Both the position numbers and the translations under genes were made by a program. From CAZDBA01 sp964503615 (GTDB lineage Bacteria; Planctomycetota; Planctomycetia; Pirellulales; Pirellulaceae): DNA of 14,584 bases. Shown here in pieces: positions 7,187-14,342 of the stretch (the first letter of the stretch is position 1; each line of letters starts with the position of its first letter). The stretch lies in contig CAZDBA010000123.1 of assembly GCA_964503615.1 (NCBI GenBank), forward strand, positions 1 through 14,584, written 5' to 3'. The notes below the pieces were generated by a model, which worked only from the letters and a program-made list of their open reading frames with translations, was not told where the DNA came from and searched no databases.

Positions 7187-9343
7187 TTACTCTTTGGGGA
7201 ACAGACGTTCTCGGAGATAGGAATAGGCAAGCGCTTGCATATAAGCGCGTTGTTTGTTGTTGGCCGCACCACCGTGTCCACCTTCGATATTTTCGTAGTA
7301 GGACACATCGTGTTTCTGCTCCATCATCATCGCCATCATCTTACGAGCATGCCCGGGATGGACTCGATCGTCTTTCGTCGACGTCATAAACAGAACGGAC
7401 GGGTACTTCAGATCAGGTTTGATGTTCTGGTACGGAGAATACGATTTGATAAAACTCCATTGGTCATCCTGATCCGGATTTCCATACTCGGCCATCCAAC
7501 TGGCGCCGGCCAGTAGCAGGTGGTATCGACGCATATCCAAAAGGGGGACCTGGCAAACAGCGGCACTAAACAGTTCCGGGTAGATTGCCACCATGTTCCC
7601 AACCAACAAGCCGCCGTTGGAACCACCTTGGATCCCTAGATGTTTGGAGTTCGTAACGCCTCGGTCGATCAGGTCTTGGGCAACCGCCGCAAAGTCCTCG
7701 TAGGCACGTAGACGATTTTGCTTTAAAGCGGCTTGGTGCCAACGCGGTCCGTATTCGCCTCCGCCTCGGATATTCGCAACGACATACACTCCCCCTTGGC
7801 TAGTCCAAGCTCGTCCAACTCCTGGGCTATAGTTCGGTGTTAGTGAAATTTCGAACCCACCGTAACCGTACAACAACGTTGGATTGTTTCCTTCCATTTT
7901 GATCTCCTTGGCGGAGACCATAAAATAAGGAACTTTTGTGCCATCCTTACTGGTTGCGAAATGCTGATGGACTTCCAATCCACTCGCGTCGTATAGCGGT
8001 GTCAGTTGTTTAAGCTGTTCAGCTTCAGAACCTATCTCGCCATGATAAAGCGTAGTCGGTGTCAGGTAATCGCTGGCCGTTATCCAATACGCATTTGAGT
8101 AGTCCGGATCCACAGCACTCACGCTGACTTTGACTGTTCCGGAACTCTTCACGCCTTGCAGAGGTTTACGGTCCCAACCGTTATCCGATTCGGTCAACAC
8201 ATAAACTCGATTTTTTACATCCTCCATCACATTCAACAGAATGTGGTCCTTGGTCGGCGAAAAACTAGCCAGCGACTCATTCTCAGTGGGTTGGAAGGCA
8301 ACGTGAAAATCTCGCTTGCCTGCCATAAACTCTTCAAAGTCAGTGACCAGCAACGATCCGGCTTGATACGATTTGCCGTCGACCTCCCAAGGCTTTCGCA
8401 GTTCGAGCAGCAGATGTTTTTTATAAACCGATTTATCACAACTATTGGGAGCTTCGATCTTGGTGAGTGAGCCGTCGTCACTCAACAGATAAAGTTCGTC
8501 ACTGTAAAACTCAAGCGTTCGATTGACAAAGTTCCGTTCAAAACCGGGTGAGTCGTCGTGCGAGGCACTTATGTACATGTCCTCCGCTTTGCCCTCGTAA
8601 ACGATTTCAGCGTCGCTCATAGGCGTTCCGCGTTTCCAAAGTTTCGCGATGCGAGGGTAACCTGAATCGGTCAGTGTTCCTTCACCAAAATCGGCGTAGA
8701 TAAATACGCTGTCTTTGTCGATCCAAGTCATATTGCCTTTGGATTCAGGCCGCTCGAATCCATCTTTGACAAACGTTTTGGTGGTTAAGTCGAATTCGCG
8801 AGTTACGGAAGCATCCGAACCGCCGCGAGAAAGTCCGATGAGCGCCCGTGTGCAGTCGGGGCGCAAAACTGAAGCTCCGTCCCAAACCCAGTTTTCGTCT
8901 TCTTCAGCAGCAACCGCGTCCAGATCCAGAACCAACTCCCATTCCGGATCCGCCTTTCGATACTCCTCCAACGTGGCTCTACGCCAAATCCCTCGCTCGT
9001 GCTGCTGGTCACGCCAAAAATTGTAGTAGTACTCACCCGCCTTGCCCACAAACGGAATGCGTTCGTCTGAGTCAAGTATTTTGAGCAGGTCACCGTTGAG
9101 TGAGTTGAATCTGTCCGACGCCTGAAAATGATCTTGCGTCTTTTTGTTCTGCTCGCGAACCCAAGCAAGTTGTTTTTCGCCGGCAACGTTTTCCAACCAC
9201 AAGTAAGGATCTTCTGCCTCAGTCACGTCTGATACCTTCCGTTTTGTAGAGTCTGTCGTTTCGTTTTCCTGCTGAGCGTTAGAGGAGGAAAGCACAAACG
9301 CGTTTGCAACAAAAGCAGTCCAAACCAGAAAGCGAAAATTCAT
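7187..9343 (-). CDS. Exported prolyl oligopeptidase family serine peptidase (S9A)
   Basis: A serine peptidase of the prolyl oligopeptidase family, which cuts short peptides after proline. It has a seven-bladed beta-propeller (about residues 75-430) and a C-terminal alpha/beta-hydrolase domain. Start chosen at ATG 9341-9343 because GGAG precedes it by 6 bases; this gives 718 aa. An ATG two codons earlier touches that GGAG. The N-terminus MNFRFLVWTAFVANAFVLSS is a signal peptide with probable cleavage near SNAQ, so the enzyme is exported. Numbered from the chosen start, seen: EDPYLWLENV (44-53), the conserved N-terminal family motif; YGYGGFEISLTP (492-503); NIRGGGEYGPRWH (524-536); catalytic Ser575 in GIQGGSNGGLLVGN (570-583); the catalytic-Asp region STKDDRVHPGHA (655-666); and His689 in EGGHGG. 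The triad is complete. It is the first gene of a possible operon with mobA. Confidence 0.93.
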   Translation of the reverse strand: MNFRFLVWTAFVANAFVLSSSNAQQENETTDSTKRKVSDVTEAEDPYLWLENVAGEKQLAWVREQNKKTQDHFQASDRFNSLNGDLLKILDSDERIPFVGKAGEYYYNFWRDQQHERGIWRRATLEEYRKADPEWELVLDLDAVAAEEDENWVWDGASVLRPDCTRALIGLSRGGSDASVTREFDLTTKTFVKDGFERPESKGNMTWIDKDSVFIYADFGEGTLTDSGYPRIAKLWKRGTPMSDAEIVYEGKAEDMYISASHDDSPGFERNFVNRTLEFYSDELYLLSDDGSLTKIEAPNSCDKSVYKKHLLLELRKPWEVDGKSYQAGSLLVTDFEEFMAGKRDFHVAFQPTENESLASFSPTKDHILLNVMEDVKNRVYVLTESDNGWDRKPLQGVKSSGTVKVSVSAVDPDYSNAYWITASDYLTPTTLYHGEIGSEAEQLKQLTPLYDASGLEVHQHFATSKDGTKVPYFMVSAKEIKMEGNNPTLLYGYGGFEISLTPNYSPGVGRAWTSQGGVYVVANIRGGGEYGPRWHQAALKQNRLRAYEDFAAVAQDLIDRGVTNSKHLGIQGGSNGGLLVGNMVAIYPELFSAAVCQVPLLDMRRYHLLLAGASWMAEYGNPDQDDQWSFIKSYSPYQNIKPDLKYPSVLFMTSTKDDRVHPGHARKMMAMMMEQKHDVSYYENIEGGHGGAANNKQRAYMQALAYSYLRERLFPKE

Positions 9344-9552
9344 CTTCATCTCCAAGTAATTGATCTAACGTCCAGCGTAAAGTATCGCCTGCCAAGCACA
9401 ATGCAGTCCATCGAGAGGGTCATCGTAACTCTACTTATCTAAGAATCGGTTCTTCCGTAACTTTAATGGGTCGGGAGAAGGGAATTCTGGCGAATCCCAC
9501 TAGCTTTCAATGAGCCCGTTGGCAACTCTGGTGAATTACAGCAAACGTCCAC

Positions 9553-9777
9553 TCAATTGAAATAACCCGCACCCCAGATTACAGCAAAGATCATAAGCAT
9601 AAATCCGACGACCCAGATCGCCGACTTGTAGGAATGGACCAGAATTTGGCCGATGTATTCATGACGAGTGGCACCGTAGACCAGACTAATGGAAACCACC
9701 AGTGGCAATGCCCACCAGATCCGGGCATCCATGACGCCTTTTGCCAGAATCAGCTGTGTGAAAAGTCCTGAAATCAT
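9553..9777 (-). CDS. Small two-helix membrane protein
   Basis: A 74-aa protein with two likely transmembrane helices: about residues 20-36 (RIWWALPLVVSISLVYG) and 53-71 (AIWVVGFMLMIFAVIWGAG). A short polar loop RHEYIGQILVHSYKS lies between them. I do not recognise a named family. It sits 11 bases downstream of the DUF6677-like gene on the same strand. Its Shine-Dalgarno AGGA lies next to the stop codon of that gene (TAGGA), 9 bases before the ATG, so translation is probably coupled and the two products may work together in the membrane. The conserved-looking arrangement and good ribosome binding site argue that it is a real gene despite its small size. Confidence 0.72.
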   Translation of the reverse strand: MISGLFTQLILAKGVMDARIWWALPLVVSISLVYGATRHEYIGQILVHSYKSAIWVVGFMLMIFAVIWGAGYFN

Positions 9778-9788
9778 TTTGCCGTGTC

Positions 9789-10463
9789 CTATTCTTTTCT
9801 TCGTTTCTTGTTTTTCATCTCTTCTTCCTCTTCAGGCGTTACGATTGCCGGTCCGGCAAAAGCATCATAGATCGCCAGAAGGTTCAGTAACCCGGCCACG
9901 ACTGTGAACAGCGTGCCGATTTCGTAGAAATGCTTCATCTCATAGTGCCACTGCCCAAGTACATCGTTTTCGTTTTGAAAAAACGGACCGGCCGGAGGAG
10001 CCATAAACCCGTCTTTGTAGGTGTCCGTACCCGGTGCAACTTTTTCGTCAGGTCCAATGATCTGAAAGTCTTTTGTGGGGCCCGCATGCGGGTTTTTTGC
10101 GGAATATTCATACGGGTAACGCTCGCACATTATGAAGAACGGAGCATCGTTCTCGTTTTTAACTTTCAATGCCTGGACCACTGCGGGAGCTGCCGGCAGG
10201 CCAACCCCGGCTTGAAAGAAATACTGCCACCGAATGTCATTCTTCTTCAATGAGGCATAAACAACTCGCCCCTCACCCAAAGCCAGTCCTGCAAAATAGG
10301 TGCTCAAAATCACGATCAAGAACAAGAAGCCTTTTGGAAACCTCCGTTGGTAAAAGTGCCCTGCACCTGGCAGCAACCAAGCAAACACAGCAGCCCAAAT
10401 GGGGTTCCCAAGGTTTACCGTGATATCTTCACCGTTGTCTTGTGGGTAGATAACTTTTGTCAT
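9789..10463 (-). CDS. DUF6677-like planctomycete membrane protein
   Basis: A 224-aa membrane protein. Seen: a first hydrophobic segment with a TM2-like turn, WAAVFAWLLPGAGHFYQRR (23-41), where the Pro-Gly-x-Gly-x-x-Tyr pattern resembles TM2-domain proteins; a second helix FLFLIVILSTYFAGLALG (46-63); a weakly hydrophobic Ala/Pro segment near 84-98; a long soluble stretch (about 100-175) rich in Asn, Pro, Gly and aromatics; a C-terminal helix TLFTVVAGLLNLLAIYDAF (184-202); and a charged tail EEEEEMKNKKRRKE. The layout matches what I recall of DUF6677, a planctomycete family of unknown function; that label is from memory. AGGA five bases before the ATG at 10461-10463 supports the start. It is the first gene of a two-gene operon and is divergent from rsmE. 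Confidence 0.7.
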   Translation of the reverse strand: MTKVIYPQDNGEDITVNLGNPIWAAVFAWLLPGAGHFYQRRFPKGFLFLIVILSTYFAGLALGEGRVVYASLKKNDIRWQYFFQAGVGLPAAPAVVQALKVKNENDAPFFIMCERYPYEYSAKNPHAGPTKDFQIIGPDEKVAPGTDTYKDGFMAPPAGPFFQNENDVLGQWHYEMKHFYEIGTLFTVVAGLLNLLAIYDAFAGPAIVTPEEEEEMKNKKRRKE

Positions 10464-10570
10464 CGTGGTCCTGAAAAGCGATTTTTTCTAAAATGGAATC
10501 CGCTATTCTAACTTTTTGGCTACCAGCCGCCAATGGAACCTCATCGAAAACTAAAATCCCGGGCAATCTT

Positions 10571-11311
10571 ATGTCATCACGCTTTTTCACCGTAGATTCG
10601 ATTGAAAATGATCAAGTCACACTGGTCGACGAACAAGCTCATCATTTGATGCACGTTCTGAGAATCAAGGTCGGACAAGAGGTTACGGTTTTTGATGGTA
10701 GTGGACTTGAAGCCAAAGCACACGTTGATTCGATGACGAAGCGGGACGTCCAACTGTCAATTCTCCAGCGCCAGAGCGTGGATCGCGAACTGCCAGTTAA
10801 TTTGACTCTGGCCGTGGCGATCCCAAAAGGGGACCGGCAGAAAGTACTTGTGGAGAAACTGGTGGAGATTGGTGTCTCGACTTTGATCCCCATCACAACT
10901 GAGCGATCAGTGGCTCAACCCAAAGAAAAATCGTTGGAAAGATTGCGAAAAAGTGTAATCGAAGCCAGTAAGCAGTGTGAACGAAACAGATTGATGTGTA
11001 TCGAATCACCTAGAACGGTTTCGCAATTAATCGCCGATGGAGAATTCCAAACGGCGCAGCGGATGATTGCCACAACTCACGGTGCAACGACACCTATCGC
11101 GAATGTTAAATTGGATCCTGCAGCGAATCAGTTGCTGGTCGTGATCGGACCTGAGGGCGGATTCACACTTTCGGAAAACGAAACAGCTGCCGCAAATGGT
11201 TTCCAGGCAATCCAGTTAGGCCACCGAATTCTTCGAGTCGAAACCGCTGCGATCGCGGTAGCGGCGATACTGGGAATCGGAGTTCAAACCGAATTTGCCC
11301 AGTTGCGCTAA
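10571..11311 (+). CDS. rsmE: 16S rRNA (uracil(1498)-N3)-methyltransferase
   Basis: RsmE methylates N3 of U1498 in the decoding centre of 16S rRNA, using S-adenosylmethionine. The product is 246 aa from ATG 10571, near the E. coli length of about 243. The N-terminal PUA-like domain (about 1-70) starts with MSSRFF, the usual RsmE opening, and has AHHLMHVLRIKVGQEVTVFDG (23-43). The C-terminal SPOUT trefoil-knot domain has AIPKGDRQKVLVEKLVEIGV (83-102), ITTERSV (108-114), EASKQCERN (131-139), VVIGPEGGFTLSENE (190-204) and LGHRILRVETAAIAV (216-230), which form the cofactor pocket. The longer frame from ATG 10493 adds 26 residues without family similarity, so the internal ATG is preferred. No strong Shine-Dalgarno site is seen. 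It converges on aroB with 10 bases between the two stop codons. Confidence 0.92.
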   Translation: MSSRFFTVDSIENDQVTLVDEQAHHLMHVLRIKVGQEVTVFDGSGLEAKAHVDSMTKRDVQLSILQRQSVDRELPVNLTLAVAIPKGDRQKVLVEKLVEIGVSTLIPITTERSVAQPKEKSLERLRKSVIEASKQCERNRLMCIESPRTVSQLIADGEFQTAQRMIATTHGATTPIANVKLDPAANQLLVVIGPEGGFTLSENETAAANGFQAIQLGHRILRVETAAIAVAAILGIGVQTEFAQLR

Positions 11312-11321
11312 AGTGACAGGG

Positions 11322-12422
11322 TTACGCTTCCGGTTCCACCAGCGACGCTTGGACAACTTCGTCTCCGGGCCAATCGTACAATTGGACGTTACCAAGTCGG
11401 TCTGGCAGGATCAATTGTGGCGCACCGCCGGCCGATTTTTTATCGTTCTTCATTGCGGCCAACAATTCGTCGTGCCGTTCAGGTTTACATTTGTGAGTCA
11501 AGCCAACGCGATCGAGTAAACGATTTTGGCGCTCAACCACCGACGAAGGAATCATGCCTTGGCTTGCGGCCAATCTTGCAGCACAACGCATCCCGATTCC
11601 GATCGCCTCACCGTGTAAATAGGTGCCGTAACCGAACACCGATTCAATGGCGTGGCCGAACGTGTGCCCATAGTTAAGGATCGCCCGACGACCGGTCGTT
11701 TCTCGTTCGTCTTCTTCAACGACATTGGCCTTACATCGACAGCAAGACGCAATCATCTTGCCAAGTATATTTTCATCTCTCGCGGTGATCGCGTCAGCAT
11801 TGGACTCCAGAAACTCAAAGAAATCGACATCCATGATCATGCCGTATTTGATCACCTCTGCCATGCCCGCACAAAAATTGGCATCATCCAACGTTCGCAG
11901 TGTTGACGTTTGAATCAGCACGAACTCAGGTTGGTGAAACGCTCCAACAAGATTCTTACCTTGCGGCAAATTCACGCCCGTCTTTCCGCCAACACTACTG
12001 TCAACATGAGCCATCAGGCTGGTCGGAACCTGGACAAATGGAATTCCTCGCATAAAACCTGCGGCGGCAAAACCAGCGAGATCGCCAATCACTCCTCCGC
12101 CTAAAGCAATCACAACGCTGGAGCGATCTGCATTCAACTCCATCATCCTCTGCCACAATTCGTCACATTGCTGCAGTGACTTGGACGGCTCGCCCGCTGA
12201 CACGACGATCGAGTCGACTCGTTTGGAAACCGACTCCAACGATTGGACGACATCAGGCAGGTAATGCACCGCTACGTTATTGTCCGTTATCACGATTGCG
12301 TGTCGATCACCTAACGCCGTGTGATACAAACCAGCCAGTCGCTGCAACTCATTGCGGCCGATATAGATTTCATACCCGTTGGATTCGAGGGCGACGGAGA
12401 CGATTTCGTTTTCAAGCACCAT
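11322..12422 (-). CDS. aroB: 3-dehydroquinate synthase
   Basis: AroB is the second enzyme of the shikimate pathway, turning DAHP into 3-dehydroquinate with NAD and a divalent metal in the cytoplasm. The product is 366 aa, the standard length. Seen: the NAD-binding region with GEPSKSLQQCDELW (77-90); ALGGGVIGDLAGFAAAGFMR (106-125); VPTSLMAHVDSSVGGKTGVN (132-151), the substrate/phosphate-binding signature; AEVIKYG (188-194) with metal ligand Glu189; and NYGHTFGHAIE (250-260) and LHGEA (269-273) giving metal ligands His253 and His270, with the 17-residue spacing seen in other AroB proteins. All key residues are present. ATG 12420-12422 fits the family start; the upstream sequence is A/T-rich with no Shine-Dalgarno site. 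The gene converges with rsmE, so the two transcripts may overlap. Confidence 0.95.
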   Translation of the reverse strand: MVLENEIVSVALESNGYEIYIGRNELQRLAGLYHTALGDRHAIVITDNNVAVHYLPDVVQSLESVSKRVDSIVVSAGEPSKSLQQCDELWQRMMELNADRSSVVIALGGGVIGDLAGFAAAGFMRGIPFVQVPTSLMAHVDSSVGGKTGVNLPQGKNLVGAFHQPEFVLIQTSTLRTLDDANFCAGMAEVIKYGMIMDVDFFEFLESNADAITARDENILGKMIASCCRCKANVVEEDERETTGRRAILNYGHTFGHAIESVFGYGTYLHGEAIGIGMRCAARLAASQGMIPSSVVERQNRLLDRVGLTHKCKPERHDELLAAMKNDKKSAGGAPQLILPDRLGNVQLYDWPGDEVVQASLVEPEA

Positions 12423-12490
12423 GATGATTCAAGTTTTTTTTATTACAGATTTGTACAGTTGGCATTGTCGTTCAAAAACAGTTCTTGCGT

Positions 12491-12522
12491 AACGCCAAAA
12501 CGGAAGAACGCCAAAACGGAAA
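12491..12522. repeat. 16-base tandem direct repeat, two copies
   Basis: AACGCCAAAACGGAAG (12491-12506) is followed at once by AACGCCAAAACGGAAA (12507-12522), 15 of 16 bases alike. It lies between the aroB start and the terminator of the DUF1598-type gene. It may be replication slippage or a pair of binding sites upstream of aroB; the sequence cannot decide. Confidence 0.7.
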
Positions 12523-12567
12523 AATAGGGTTTGATGTTTGGTACAGGGCGGATTCGATTCAGAAACG

Positions 12568-12597
12568 AAAAAAGGCTGCCCAAAACAGGCAGCCTTT
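12568..12597 (-). terminator. Rho-independent terminator of the first DUF1598-type gene
   Basis: On the minus strand a 10-bp perfect stem (12588-12597 pairing with 12571-12580, core GGCTGCC/GGCAGCC) with a 7-base loop ends in a run of six T (12568-12573; the last three stem positions are part of the run). It starts 26 bases after the stop codon of the DUF1598-type gene, in the right place and direction. Confidence 0.92.
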
Positions 12598-12623
12598 GAT
12601 AATTTCATTTATTGGCGAGGGTG

Positions 12624-14024
12624 TTAATCCCACCACCACTGGCCTTCGGCAAGTTTTCCGATCTTGTCGTCCACTTTAGCCTCGTCGATCACGCCTTTTT
12701 CGTCGACAACCATGTTGTCAGACTGGATCGCTTGGCGAGCTTGAATGTTAACACCGCCACCGATGGGAGTCATGAACGCACCGCCCTTGCGTACTGCGTT
12801 CACGGCAGAAGGGACTTGGGTTGGAGCGTTAAATCGCTCAACGGGAAAGTCTTTTTCGCTTCCAAACAGTTCCATATCCCATTCAGCTTGACCATAAAAG
12901 TCCATTTCCTGAATGAACGCTGCGGCGATACTTATATCGACACAGTTTCGAAGCTCAGCAAACAAAGGAACTTGCTCCGCCAATCGATCGTACTTCTTAG
13001 TGAATGAAGTGCAGTAGTTTTGGCTCGCACGACTGACTTTCTTCGAAGCAGCACGAGCACCGTTGTTCGCAATGCTTTCGTTTGCACCTACCAATTTGAC
13101 GCCACTACCTACCAATTGCATGGCCGTTTCATCTTGATTGACATGAACACAATCGTAGTTGGGCTGGAAGTACCATCGTTTCAATGAATCACCACCGTCT
13201 GCTGCAGTTGCACGGTCAATGAATCGAACGATTCCTACCGGTGTGTCAGCAAGTCCGATCCCGATCAGCTTCATCTGGTAGTCGGCTTCGATGATAACGC
13301 GAGCAAAGTTTGTGCTGGGCGAGATCCCTTTGACGGTGATCGTTTGCATTCCTAAAGCAGCTTGAAAAGCTTGGGCGACCTGAACGTCGTTCACGTTACC
13401 CCGTTGCCAATTGGCGAACACCTCTGGGATGGTTTTTTTCAGAGTTGCCAGCCCCTGTTGAGTTGGGTCGATCGAGCAAGCGATTACACGCGCGCGGTTG
13501 CCATCGGGGCCAAATGCCCGCAAAGCGACAACCAGATCTTCCAGTGCCAACGTCGCTGCGCCGCTATCGGCACCAAGCACTCGGTTGCCTGCACTTTTGA
13601 AAAAGCCTTCGGCTGGACCTGCGATCACAATGTCTTTAGTTTCAGGATAGTAAAAGACGTGGGTAATTCGAGTCATTCCCGCCAAGTACCGCATGTCCAT
13701 GGGGATAGGCTGACCGGCGTCTTTTAGTTTTTTGATTTCAGCTTCGAGGCGGTTCAGCGAAACTTTTCGCATGTTCGAACGAGTCGCCAAGTCACGATTT
13801 AGAGAAGCTTTGGCAGCTGCCGCTCGTTGACGATTCAACACTTGTCCGTTTTGCGGAATGGCCCGCAAAGAGAGCACACCGTCGGCATTGATCTCAACAC
13901 CACCACCTGCTGCACCACCATCATCACCACCACCACCGGCTTGTGCAAAGGACAGGGCAGGCGTCAAAAATAATGCCGCAGCTGCGATCATCAAGAATCG
14001 TAAAGGCAAAAATTGACTTGCCAT
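12624..14024 (-). CDS. Exported DUF1598-type planctomycete protein
   Basis: A secreted protein of unknown function resembling the planctomycete DUF1598 family (family name from memory). Start chosen at ATG 14022-14024, with AGGAG 10 bases upstream, giving 466 aa; in-frame ATGs at 14042 and 14060 would only lengthen the signal peptide. Seen: a signal peptide MASQFLPLRFLMIAAAALFL ending near SFAQA (25-29), a Gly/Asp-rich linker (29-42), then the domain with LSLRAIPQNGQVLNRQRAAA (51-70), RYLAGMTRITHVFYYPETKDI (112-132), GPAEGFFKS (136-144), ALEDLVVALRAFGPDGN (160-176) and ISPSTNFARVIIEADYQMKL (234-253). Cys residues at 183, 292, 338 and 361 could form disulfides outside the cytoplasm. The end is GQWWWD. 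No catalytic motif is evident. A near-identical gene lies in tandem upstream, and this copy has its own terminator. Confidence 0.82.
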   Translation of the reverse strand: MASQFLPLRFLMIAAAALFLTPALSFAQAGGGGDDGGAAGGGVEINADGVLSLRAIPQNGQVLNRQRAAAAKASLNRDLATRSNMRKVSLNRLEAEIKKLKDAGQPIPMDMRYLAGMTRITHVFYYPETKDIVIAGPAEGFFKSAGNRVLGADSGAATLALEDLVVALRAFGPDGNRARVIACSIDPTQQGLATLKKTIPEVFANWQRGNVNDVQVAQAFQAALGMQTITVKGISPSTNFARVIIEADYQMKLIGIGLADTPVGIVRFIDRATAADGGDSLKRWYFQPNYDCVHVNQDETAMQLVGSGVKLVGANESIANNGARAASKKVSRASQNYCTSFTKKYDRLAEQVPLFAELRNCVDISIAAAFIQEMDFYGQAEWDMELFGSEKDFPVERFNAPTQVPSAVNAVRKGGAFMTPIGGGVNIQARQAIQSDNMVVDEKGVIDEAKVDDKIGKLAEGQWWWD

Positions 14025-14080
14025 ATCCCGAATACTCCTCATAGTCGTTTGATACTTCATGGAATTTGTGTTCCTAGTCT

Positions 14081-14096
14081 GTTCACAGCGGTGAAC
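14081..14096. promoter_or_regulatory. Inverted repeat in the leader of the DUF1598-type gene
   Basis: GTTCAC and GTGAAC are perfect 6-bp arms separated by AGCG, about 57 bases upstream of the chosen start codon. It could be an operator for a dimeric regulator or a hairpin in the 5' leader of the mRNA. The symmetry is seen directly; the function is inference. Confidence 0.3.
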
Positions 14097-14285
14097 TGCA
14101 GATCTTGTCCCTGCACCACCGATGTCCTTATCCACCTTAATGTTAATCAGCACTAGTTAGATCGGCAAAGAAATCCCATTATTTCAAGCGATTAACAGTA
14201 GCCCTTAGAACCCCCGTCCGAAAATAACGGTTTTTAGGGATTGGAGCGGTAAAAGTCCCCTTTCTGCTGGTTCGATACAGAAACG

Positions 14286-14315
14286 AAAAAAGGCTGCCCA
14301 AAACAGGGCAGCCTT
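14286..14315 (-). terminator. Rho-independent terminator of the second DUF1598-type gene
   Basis: On the minus strand, 14306-14315 pairs with 14290-14299 (core GGCTGCCC/GGGCAGCC, 10 bp) around a 6-base loop, followed by six T (14286-14291). It begins 27 bases after the stop of the partial gene. It is clearly a copy of the terminator at 12568-12597, with the stem shifted by one pair. Confidence 0.9.
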
Positions 14316-14342
14316 GATAATTTCATTTATCAGCGAGGTGTT

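Larger units (their letters stand above)
14025..14342. other. Spacer between tandem DUF1598-type genes
   Basis: About 318 bases with no gene. It holds the terminator of the upstream copy at its right end and must carry the promoter of the downstream copy. On the minus strand, TTGCCG and TAACAT 17 bases apart (about 14166 to 14138) could be a weak promoter, but both boxes match consensus at only four of six positions. An inverted repeat lies at 14081-14096. The frame upstream of the chosen ATG is open to 14153, but it lacks conserved sequence and is taken as leader. Confidence 0.45.

Noticed and set aside
7159..7308. Fifty-codon N-terminal extension of mobA
   Set aside because: It lies inside the oligopeptidase 3' end and has no MobA similarity; ATG 7158 starts directly before the nucleotide-binding loop.
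9480..9498. Imperfect hairpin (GGGAATTC/GAATCCC) downstream of the small membrane protein gene, considered as a terminator
   Set aside because: One bulged base and no T-run follow it on either strand. A nearby AAGAA-TCGG-TTCTT repeat at 9441-9454 is equally weak.
10493..10570. Twenty-six-codon N-terminal extension of rsmE
   Set aside because: RsmE proteins usually begin with a short MxxRFF-like sequence, which matches the internal ATG at 10571.
12803..14153. A defence, toxin-antitoxin or phage system at the right end
   Set aside because: The tandem genes encode signal-peptide-bearing DUF1598-type proteins with no nuclease, toxin or phage motif; paralogous duplication explains the repeat.
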